Shown: positions 54,240-59,875 of the stretch, in pieces
Position numbering within the stretch: the first letter of the stretch is position 1
Layout: each line of letters begins with the position of its first letter
Source: Candidatus Xianfuyuplasma coldseepsis
GTDB lineage: Bacteria; Bacillota_I; Bacilli_A; Izemoplasmatales; Izemoplasmataceae
DNA length: 64,000 nt
NCBI RefSeq assembly: GCF_014023125.1
Contig: NZ_CP048914.1
Location: 434,001-498,000 of the forward strand
Direction of reading: 5' to 3'
Made by a program: the position numbers and the translations under genes
Notes under the pieces: model-generated
Database searches by the model: none
What the model saw: the letters and a program-made list of their open reading frames with translations, nothing else
Told to the model about the DNA's origin: nothing

Positions 54240-55079
54240 TTATATGGATGTAATATATACTCGGATGCCAATTGGATCCGTAATATAGCGGGTTGGTTTC
54301 CGCTCAAGAGTATCTAAGCCGTTTACTTTGATACCCTTGAGCGATAGTTTTTGATATATGTTATCAGGCATTGAAATCGTATACGATGCAATTCCTGGTT
54401 GTGAACTATCATATTCTTCAAGGCGATGACTTCCCCATGAATTTACGGCAATATGATGATGGTATCCTTGATAAGATAGAAACTTCGCCGATCCTAAATC
54501 AACTGTTTTTTGAAATCCGAGTGTAGAATAAAATGATTCAACTTTATCTAGATTTTTCGCTCGTAGATGAAGGTGTCCAATCTGAATTTCTTCCTCTTGT
54601 GGATTCCACTTGTTAGTATCAAGTGCTAATAATTCATCAACATCTAGCGGATATGTTCCCATGTGAATTGTGTGATTCTTGTCGTACCATGTGTCATCAC
54701 TTGTATCCGCATATACCTCAATACCGTTGCCTTCTGGATCGGTGAAATACATAGCCTTACTGACATGATGATCACTTGCTCCATAAATAGGAGTGCCTCG
54801 ATTAATATTGTAATGAAGCCATCTGGATAATGATGGTAGGGAAGAAAGGAGAAACGCGATGTGGTATAAACCCGCGCTGTTTCGTAATGGATTATTATTG
54901 GTTTTCGTTAGGGTAATCCGAGGCACTCCATTGGAACCTAATACGGTATGATGTAAATCCGCTTCTATTTGTTGCAAGCCAATCACCTGCTGATAGAAGT
55001 TTGACATTAATTGTAATTGTTGAACGTGTAATTCTACATGTGTTATATGTGGTACTTCTTGTGTATGATAGTTTGACAT
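54240..55079 (-). CDS. Two-repeat VOC protein, catechol-2,3-dioxygenase-like (CatE type)
   Basis: 279 aa built of two VOC repeats (about 12-130 and 155-275). HITHVELHVQQLQLMSNFYQ, DPEGNGIEVYADTSD and HLHLRAKNLDKVESFYSTLGF, plus YHHHIAVNSW, are typical of CatE/YfiE ring-cleavage dioxygenases that remove catechols. Metal-binding His and Glu are present. It is divergent from the HxlR-type regulator, with an operator at its transcription start (55092-55104). Promoter at 55108-55136. Confidence 0.87.
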   Translation of the reverse strand: MSNYHTQEVPHITHVELHVQQLQLMSNFYQQVIGLQQIEADLHHTVLGSNGVPRITLTKTNNNPLRNSAGLYHIAFLLSSLPSLSRWLHYNINRGTPIYGASDHHVSKAMYFTDPEGNGIEVYADTSDDTWYDKNHTIHMGTYPLDVDELLALDTNKWNPQEEEIQIGHLHLRAKNLDKVESFYSTLGFQKTVDLGSAKFLSYQGYHHHIAVNSWGSHRLEEYDSSQPGIASYTISMPDNIYQKLSLKGIKVNGLDTLERKPTRYITDPIGIRVYITSI

Positions 55080-55091
55080 AATATCCTCCAC

Positions 55092-55104
55092 TTACTTTTC
55101 GTAA
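55092..55104. promoter_or_regulatory. Operator TTAC-N5-GTAA for a YodB/CatR-like regulator
   Basis: TTACTTTTCGTAA is an inverted repeat TTAC-N5-GTAA, the box described for the Bacillus quinone sensors YodB and CatR. It overlaps the expected start of transcription of the dioxygenase/FMN-reductase operon, next to the gene for an HxlR-type regulator. Confidence 0.7.
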
Positions 55105-55107
55105 CCT

Positions 55108-55136
55108 ATTATATATTCCACACTTAATAATGTAAA
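55108..55136 (-). promoter_or_regulatory. Promoter of the CatE-like gene
   Basis: Minus strand -35 TTTACA (55131-55136), 17-bp spacer, perfect -10 TATAAT (55108-55113). Confidence 0.8.
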
Positions 55137-55141
55137 GTGAT

Positions 55142-55169
55142 TTGCTTATTTATTGAAATCGTGTATACT
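55142..55169 (+). promoter_or_regulatory. Promoter of the HxlR-type regulator gene
   Basis: -35 TTGCTT (55142-55147), 16-bp spacer, -10 TATACT (55164-55169). Confidence 0.5.
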
Positions 55170-55186
55170 ATGAATGAGGTGATACT

Positions 55187-55492
55187 ATGATTGATCCAAT
55201 TTGCCCGAAGTTCGAACAAGCTGCAACCCTACTCGGAAAGAAATGGGTTGGACTGATTATTCATCAACTTCTCATCGGACCGAAACGATTTAATGAATTA
55301 GAAACCGAAATTAAAATTAGTGGTAAAATGTTATCTGATCGTTTAAAAGATTTAGAACAGCAAGGTATAGTGAAACGTAATGTCTATAACGAGATACCAG
55401 TTCGAATCGAATATGAACTAACTGAAAAAGGAAAATCTTTAAATCCAATTATGAACGAGCTTACAACGTGGGCAGAACGATGGTTTGAGTAA
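55187..55492 (+). CDS. HxlR-family regulator, YodB/CatR-like redox sensor
   Basis: 101 aa winged helix: LLGKKWVGLIIHQLL, recognition helix ISGKMLSDRLKDLEQQGIV, wing ending YELTEKG. A single Cys at position 6 (DPICPKF) is placed as in YodB (MCPK), where thiol modification by quinones releases DNA. Together with the adjacent CatE-like dioxygenase, FMN reductase and the TTAC-N5-GTAA operator, this is probably the repressor of a quinone/catechol-stress module. Ribosome site GAGGTGATACT. Confidence 0.9.
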   Translation: MIDPICPKFEQAATLLGKKWVGLIIHQLLIGPKRFNELETEIKISGKMLSDRLKDLEQQGIVKRNVYNEIPVRIEYELTEKGKSLNPIMNELTTWAERWFE

Positions 55493-55514
55493 CATCCGTT
55501 CTACGGATGTTTTT
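55489..55514 (+). terminator. Terminator of the HxlR-type gene
   Basis: ACATCCGT, TCT loop, ACGGATGT then TTTTT. Confidence 0.85.
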
Positions 55515-55834
55515 TATGAACTGTAAACATTAAAATATGACTATTCTATAAATATTTTGAATACAAACTTAATTACAATGCATTTCAAATTAAAATTTAA
55601 CAAAATAAAGCGTTAAATCGTTGGCTTTAAAAGGTTCAAAAACCAAAATTATCTATCCTGATTACAATAATCGTAATCGGATGTCAAGAAAATTGACCAC
55701 TAGCTATATTTCACTCAAATACTTTAAGACACATAATACTTTTGAGGGCTTAATAGTATAAAATGTTATGTTTAGATAGCCAAAACAGCAAATATTAAAT
55801 AAATATTAAATATTGACTAATGTTTGTGAAACTG
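55515..55834. other. Non-coding AT-rich region upstream of the TasA-like promoter
   Basis: About 320 bp with no plausible gene. It contains an inverted repeat GATTAC-N7-GTAATC (55660-55678). It also holds two head-to-tail copies of AAATATTAAAT (55790-55800 and 55801-55811) just upstream of the strong promoter, which could be an UP element or regulator site. Confidence 0.5.
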
Positions 55835-55863
55835 TTGACACCAGTATTTATATACTGTATAAT
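55835..55863 (+). promoter_or_regulatory. Consensus promoter of the TasA-like fibre operon
   Basis: Perfect TTGACA (55835-55840), 17-bp spacer, perfect TATAAT (55858-55863). Transcription should start near 55870, just before the riboswitch. Confidence 0.92.
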
Positions 55864-55891
55864 TCAAACAGATTGGGGTACTATCCCAACT

Positions 55892-55967
55892 CATGAAAAA
55901 AGCACTCTTGGAGAAATCCATGATTCGCAAAACTATAGGGCCTGTAAAATGGCAGCCAGTTACCATG
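55892..55967 (+). promoter_or_regulatory. GEMM-I riboswitch upstream of the TasA-like operon
   Basis: AAAAAAGCAC, then a P2 stem closed by a GAAA loop (TTGGA/TCCA region), the core TTCGCAAAAC, the tetraloop-receptor segment TATAGGGCC..ATGGCAGCC and the end AGTTACC. This follows the GEMM-I (c-di-GMP-I) aptamer layout found in Clostridia. At the position equivalent to ligand-contacting G20 of the Vibrio Vc2 aptamer I read A (AAAGC instead of GGGC). Such A20 variants include c-di-GMP, cGAMP and mixed sensors, so the ligand is slightly uncertain. The leader has a small hairpin TTGGG..CCCAA before the aptamer. Confidence 0.88.
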
Positions 55968-56023
55968 AATATCCATTGGTAATTGGCATTTTTTAATACC
56001 AGTGGACAACACTGGTATTTTTG
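55955..56023 (+). promoter_or_regulatory. Expression platform with three competing hairpins
   Basis: The aptamer end GCCAGTTACC (55955-55964) is fully complementary to GGTAATTGGC (55978-55987), which is followed by T6. CCATTGGTA (55973-55981) is complementary to TACCAGTGG (55997-56005). TACCAGTG (55997-56004) also pairs with CACTGGTA (56010-56017), followed by TTTTTGTTTT as a strong terminator. Ligand-bound aptamer should hold GCCAGTTACC, free the CCATTGGTA anti-terminator and allow read-through, so this is a predicted ON switch. Confidence 0.8.
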
Positions 56024-56041
56024 TTTTAAGAAGGTGATAAT

Positions 56042-56632
56042 TTGATAAGCCGTAAAACGATACAAATGGCAATAATCTCATTTCTTCTTGTAGGATTGAT
56101 ATTTACAACATCATCCGCCTATGCATACTGGCAATCTGTCACTGTTACGGAAGACATTGAAATCGTAACCATCGGACAACCGATTGAAATTCTGGTTACA
56201 GACATAAATGAGGAGATGGATTTAAATCTTGTTCCAAGCGGATATGCACTGGCCGTAGGTGATGTTGAGATTATTGAACTTACCTATGAAGTAGGAGTAT
56301 CGAGAGAACTCCTAAATACTGTCAACTTGCATGTGTTCGCAAAAGATGTTCTTATTAATGACGAAGATACATACAGTAACTTAGTAGATATCAAAATCAT
56401 GGGATACGATGATCACGCAATACTCGATTTATACAACGACGATATCACAATTGTATTACAAGTTCGCCTAATCGAACCGATTGATGCGGAAGAAGCCGCA
56501 GAACTAGGATTGGATGAAGCACTTGTAAACGTGGAAGACTCCGTTCAAGCATACGAGGACATTCGAGGACAAACAATAACCTTCAGCCTTGGATTTGAAC
56601 TGGAACAAAAGACCGATGAGGTCACTGAATAA
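56042..56632 (+). CDS. TasA/camelysin-like secreted fibre protein A
   Basis: 196 aa. N-terminal signal (RKTIQMAIISFLLVGLIF..SAYAYW) ending in the AYAYW motif of SipW-processed proteins. A beta-rich body follows with LVPSGYALAVGDVEIIELTYEVGV (about 60) and an acidic C-terminus (EDSVQAYEDI). It should be exported, trimmed by the SipW-type peptidases encoded downstream and assembled into extracellular fibres or sheath. The TTG start at 56042 (AAGGTG upstream) is needed to include the basic start of the signal. First gene of the riboswitch-controlled fibre operon and homologous to the 59101-59616 product. Confidence 0.82.
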   Translation: MISRKTIQMAIISFLLVGLIFTTSSAYAYWQSVTVTEDIEIVTIGQPIEILVTDINEEMDLNLVPSGYALAVGDVEIIELTYEVGVSRELLNTVNLHVFAKDVLINDEDTYSNLVDIKIMGYDDHAILDLYNDDITIVLQVRLIEPIDAEEAAELGLDEALVNVEDSVQAYEDIRGQTITFSLGFELEQKTDEVTE

Positions 56633-56700
56633 GTTAATAAAATTAGAAATAATTTATTAAATAAAATAATGATAATAAAATTGGATAAGGAGAATAAAAA

Positions 56701-57285
56701 ATGAAATCAAGAAAATTAGGAATCGCTTTATTAGCAATGTTAGCAATCGTAGTAACAACTGGTACATTCGCATACTGGGCAGGCGCAGTTGTCGCACCTA
56801 CAGGTGGAGATACAACAACTGGAACTGTAACTGTTGGTACAGGTGCAGACGTAACGACATCATTTGTATTAAACAATACCGTCGCAAGTGGTGGACAATT
56901 AGTTCCATCTGGACAATCCGGAAATAGCCAAGGCACACCAGTTGAATTTGTAGATTTAAGTTACACTGTACAATGGACTGAAGATGGAGATCAATTGCTT
57001 GGTACTTCTACTACTGCCAATATCACTGCTACACCATCTGTTGCAATGGTTGAAGATGATGGTTTAACCGCTATTACAAACCAAACAATTTTAGACTTGG
57101 TAGTTATTACACCAAATGTAAGTAACCCTAGCACCATTACATTGGATGCAGCTGCTTCTACATTTGCTTGGACTGTTACTTTAACTGAACCCGCAAATTC
57201 TGCGGATTATGCTGTTGTTCAAGGTGCAACCATTACAATTACGTTTACCTATTCATTAGACACTATCGCAACAACTGATAACTAG
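56701..57285 (+). CDS. TasA-like major fibre protein B
   Basis: 194 aa. Signal RKLGIALLAMLAIVVTTGTFAYWAG with the canonical FAYW SipW site. The mature part is Thr/Val/Gly/Ala rich and poor in charge, repeating TTTGTVTVGTGADV-like strands, which is typical of beta-rich filament subunits. LVPSGQSGNSQG echoes the LVPSG motif of proteins A and D. Good ribosome site (AAGGAGAATAAAAA) and high-expression codon use suggest the main structural subunit. 68 nt downstream of gene A without terminator. Confidence 0.8.
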   Translation: MKSRKLGIALLAMLAIVVTTGTFAYWAGAVVAPTGGDTTTGTVTVGTGADVTTSFVLNNTVASGGQLVPSGQSGNSQGTPVEFVDLSYTVQWTEDGDQLLGTSTTANITATPSVAMVEDDGLTAITNQTILDLVVITPNVSNPSTITLDAAASTFAWTVTLTEPANSADYAVVQGATITITFTYSLDTIATTDN

Positions 57286-57331
57286 AAATCCCTTAATTAC
57301 TACTACATTATAATAGAATTGAGGTGAGATC

Positions 57332-57637
57332 ATGGATATCAAACGAGTAATTAAAAAAGTAGCGATCATGACGTTCATGATCTTTACTATTTCAAGTGTC
57401 ACAGATAATACTTTTGCGTATTGGACGACAAATGTATTAGGTCCTGCTGATGGAACCACCACTGGTACTGTGCTTGTTGGAACATGGACTACGGTTAGTC
57501 CTTACGACCCCAATACAAGCTATAATATTGGTGATCTTGTTGAAAACAACGGAATTACTTATGAGGCCAAAAAGTCAGGTTTATTAAAAGAACCTGGTGT
57601 GGAAACTGGTTGGAAGTCTGAATGGACACAGTTGTAA
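57332..57637 (+). CDS. SipW-dependent small protein with carbohydrate-binding-like tail
   Basis: 101 aa. Signal with FAYW (residues 28-31), a linker that copies the GTTTGTVLVGTW segment of fibre protein B, and a 45-residue C-terminal module. That module is SPYDPNTSYNIGDLV, then GITYEAKKSG and a W-rich end WKSEWTQL, which follows the chitin-binding (CBM5/12) pattern (Y..GD.V...G..Y.A...W). It may be a fibre-tip adhesin that attaches to polysaccharide. Ribosome site GAGGTGAGATC. Confidence 0.75.
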   Translation: MDIKRVIKKVAIMTFMIFTISSVTDNTFAYWTTNVLGPADGTTTGTVLVGTWTTVSPYDPNTSYNIGDLVENNGITYEAKKSGLLKEPGVETGWKSEWTQL

Positions 57638-57643
57638 TAAAAT

Positions 57644-57670
57644 AAAGGCACGAGGATTTTCGTGCCTATT
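57644..57670 (+). terminator. Weak terminator / attenuator before the first sipW
   Basis: GGCACG, loop, CGTGCC then TATTTATTT. Probably lets part of the transcription continue into the peptidase gene. Confidence 0.55.
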
Positions 57671-57721
57671 TATTTATCTTGTGATATAATTATTTGTAAG
57701 GATACTAAAAAGGAGCTCGCT

Positions 57722-58297
57722 ATGAAGAACGAAGCCTTGAAAGAGAACATAAAATTAATAGGGTCGATGATTATCATCGGTATCTTGTTGTTGTACATAA
57801 CCTTTCAATTGTTTATACCTGATATGACGGTACGTGTCTTTGGGTTTAAACCATATGGTGTCTTAACACAAAGTATGGAACCTGTGATTGATCGCGGCGA
57901 TCTAGTTGTCGTTCGTCAGTTTGAGTTGGATGATGCTGAAGTTGGCGATATTATTACATTCCGAACTGTACTTCCTGAAACCGGAACCGAAGAGATTGTT
58001 ACCCACTATATTTACTCCATAACAGAAACGGGAGGAAACACGGTAATTAAGACCAATCGTTACTTTGATGAAGACGATACACCGTTTGCCGATACCTGGA
58101 TTCTAACTGAAGATCAAGTCGTTGGTGCATATTGGTTCCACATCCCATATCTAGGTTATATCACACAGTTTGTCCGTTCACCATTTGGAATCGCAGCTGT
58201 TATTGTTAATATAGGTGTTATTACTGCCATTGTTATCCTAATAAAAAAAGGAAAACCTGAAGAACAGCAGAAAGTTGAAGATACCAAAGAAGAATAG
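57722..58297 (+). CDS. sipW: SipW-type signal peptidase I (first copy)
   Basis: 191 aa. One N-terminal and one C-terminal membrane helix. The catalytic Ser is in LTQSMEPVIDRGDLVVVR (about 58), and the usual bacterial Lys is replaced by His in IVTHYIYSI (about 100), as in endoplasmic-reticulum-type and SipW peptidases. It should cleave the AYW-type signals of the neighbouring fibre proteins at the outer membrane face. The ATG at 57722 has AAGGAGCTCGCT upstream. Confidence 0.92.
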   Translation: MKNEALKENIKLIGSMIIIGILLLYITFQLFIPDMTVRVFGFKPYGVLTQSMEPVIDRGDLVVVRQFELDDAEVGDIITFRTVLPETGTEEIVTHYIYSITETGGNTVIKTNRYFDEDDTPFADTWILTEDQVVGAYWFHIPYLGYITQFVRSPFGIAAVIVNIGVITAIVILIKKGKPEEQQKVEDTKEE

Positions 58298-58369
58298 CAC
58301 AAACTAGTAAGAATCACGAATAGAAATTATATTCATAATAAATTTCAGAAAAATTATTACAAGCAAAAT

Positions 58370-58416
58370 AAAGCAGCTGATCTAACAAGTATCAAAAGTG
58401 ATCACTGCTTTTTTAG
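58370..58416 (+). terminator. Terminator between the two sipW genes
   Basis: AAAGCAG-C-TGATC, long loop, GATCA-CTGCTTT then TTT: a bulged 12-bp stem. Confidence 0.65.
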
Positions 58417-58463
58417 AACCATACACAATAGAAATCATGAAGCAATTGAAAGGAGGTTCGACA

Positions 58464-59039
58464 ATGAAACTAGTTATGAAATTGATATCCTATGGGGTTT
58501 CAGCTGCATTAATCCTTTATATTGGAATCACCTTACTCGCGCCACAACTCACTATGGATATTTTTGGATTTCGTAGTTTTATAGTGGTATCTCCGAGTAT
58601 GGTTCCTGATATCAATGTGTATGATATGATTTTTATTACAGACGTTGAAGAATCCGATTTAGAAATTGATGATATCATTACCTTTTCGGTCTATATTCCG
58701 GAAGTCGATCAAGTTAGTTTTGTTACCCATTACATCGGTGATATTCAAACGCAAACCGGAGACGACACGATATACAAAACCCATGGTGCGAATTTTGAAG
58801 AGGGTGATTCTTTTGATGACTGGGAAGACAAAGATGGAAATCCAATTGATATAACCTTTGACGATATTGAAGGAGAATATCAATTCAAAATCCCGTATGT
58901 TGGGTATCTAGTTACGATGCTGCGGGATCCAATATTTTTAGGACTACTCGCAATCAACGGGACCATCATTTACTTCTTAGTAAAGACTGTAAAGAAGACC
59001 TTTCTCAATAAAGACAATGAAAAAAAGGAATCTGAATAA
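58464..59039 (+). CDS. sipW2: SipW-type signal peptidase I (second copy)
   Basis: 191 aa. The same layout as copy 1, with catalytic Ser in VVSPSMVPDINVYD and His in SFVTHYIGDI, and terminal membrane helices. The extracellular loop differs strongly from copy 1, so the two may prefer different substrates. It follows an intergenic stretch of 166 bp with a terminator, so it may have an own promoter. Ribosome site AAGGAGGTTCGACA. Confidence 0.9.
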   Translation: MKLVMKLISYGVSAALILYIGITLLAPQLTMDIFGFRSFIVVSPSMVPDINVYDMIFITDVEESDLEIDDIITFSVYIPEVDQVSFVTHYIGDIQTQTGDDTIYKTHGANFEEGDSFDDWEDKDGNPIDITFDDIEGEYQFKIPYVGYLVTMLRDPIFLGLLAINGTIIYFLVKTVKKTFLNKDNEKKESE

Positions 59040-59055
59040 GATTCCTTTTTTTATA
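59022..59055. terminator. Terminator after the second sipW
   Basis: AAAAGGAATCT, GAATA loop, AGATTCCTTTT with T run, overlapping the stop codon. Confidence 0.85.
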
Positions 59056-59100
59056 TTTTGATACCCCTCGCAATGAATTAGATATAGTTAAGAGCGAATG

Positions 59101-59616
59101 TTAGGATACATTCATTGCGAAGAAATATACTTCAAATGCTAGTTGTTCACCAACGATTTGTTGGTACAGTTCATACGTTCCAGGTAGTTCCATAGATACT
59201 TGGACAGTAACATCCACAACTTGTGCTGTGTCGACACCACTAAACATATGTTCATAGTATTCCAGTGTTTCGACTACCGTTGTAGAAATATCAAAATGGA
59301 ATACTTGTTCTAAATCTTCTTGAGCTACATTACTATTGGAAAATAGTAAATCTTCAATAAGAACTTGAAGCTCCATTCCCTCTTTAACGATGACTTGATA
59401 GCCGTATTCAATATAATATACATCATTCTCACCAAGGATAACACCTTGTGGTACTAGGGATTGTCCCGGTTCACCAACAAGTTGTTGTTCAACGATGTAA
59501 AAGTCTCCTGCCTCATCAATGTACAAGTCATCATTTGATTCCACTTGTGCATAGACTGCAGTCGAACTTGTAAAAACAAAAAAGACCAAAACTACACGTA
59601 GCAATATGTTTTTCAT
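59101..59616 (-). CDS. TasA-like secreted protein D (riboswitch-controlled, convergent copy)
   Basis: 171 aa. Signal peptide KNILLRVVLVFFVFTSSTAVYA cut at VYA-Q, which is a normal signal peptidase I site lacking the FAYW motif. The body shares LVPQGVILGENDVYYIEYGYQV with LVPSGYALAVGDVEIIELTYEV of fibre protein A and is acidic, so it is a paralogue, possibly an anchor or accessory subunit. The ATG at 59614-59616 is used (GGGAG 8 nt upstream). It has its own promoter (59762-59790) and GEMM-I riboswitch. Confidence 0.78.
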   Translation of the reverse strand: MKNILLRVVLVFFVFTSSTAVYAQVESNDDLYIDEAGDFYIVEQQLVGEPGQSLVPQGVILGENDVYYIEYGYQVIVKEGMELQVLIEDLLFSNSNVAQEDLEQVFHFDISTTVVETLEYYEHMFSGVDTAQVVDVTVQVSMELPGTYELYQQIVGEQLAFEVYFFAMNVS

Positions 59617-59640
59617 ATTCATCTCTCCCATGGGGGTATT

Positions 59641-59718
59641 CATCAGGCAACTGGCTATCTCGTTGAGACCCTTTAGCTTTCCGTCCCAGGATCGCTCCTG
59701 GTTTGGCTTTATCAAATG
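59641..59718 (-). promoter_or_regulatory. GEMM-I riboswitch upstream of fibre protein D
   Basis: Minus strand: GATAAAGCCAAA, perfect P2 stem CCAGGA/TCCTGG closed by a GCGA (GNRA) tetraloop, core GACGGAAAGC, P3 segment TAAAGGGTCTC..GAGATAGCC, end AGTTGCC. The position equivalent to G20 is G. Core pair 21-46 is C-G here, where the other two RNAs have G-C (CC..CGG against GC..CGC), a compensatory change that supports the fold. No terminator follows. The ribosome site GGGAG is only about 12 nt beyond the aptamer and can pair in CCC-CAT-GGG, so control is probably translational. Confidence 0.85.
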
Positions 59719-59761
59719 TCACCGCCATAGCAGAATGCTACAGTTTGGACTTGATGCATAT

Positions 59762-59790
59762 ATTATACATCTAACGATGTCAAATGTCAA
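59762..59790 (-). promoter_or_regulatory. Consensus promoter of the riboswitch/protein D unit
   Basis: Minus strand: perfect TTGACA (59785-59790), 17-bp spacer, perfect TATAAT (59762-59767), the same architecture as the promoter at 55835. Confidence 0.9.
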
Positions 59791-59875
59791 TGATGCAAAC
59801 GACAAAAAGTTGTATTTTGTCACTGTCAAAATGGTCGATAATCGTGTTATAATAGCCTTGAAAGGATGATAAAAA

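Noticed and set aside
58298-58463. Fourth riboswitch before the second sipW
   Set aside because: No GEMM core (CGCAAA, GNRA-capped P2) is present. The only structure is a bulged terminator hairpin.
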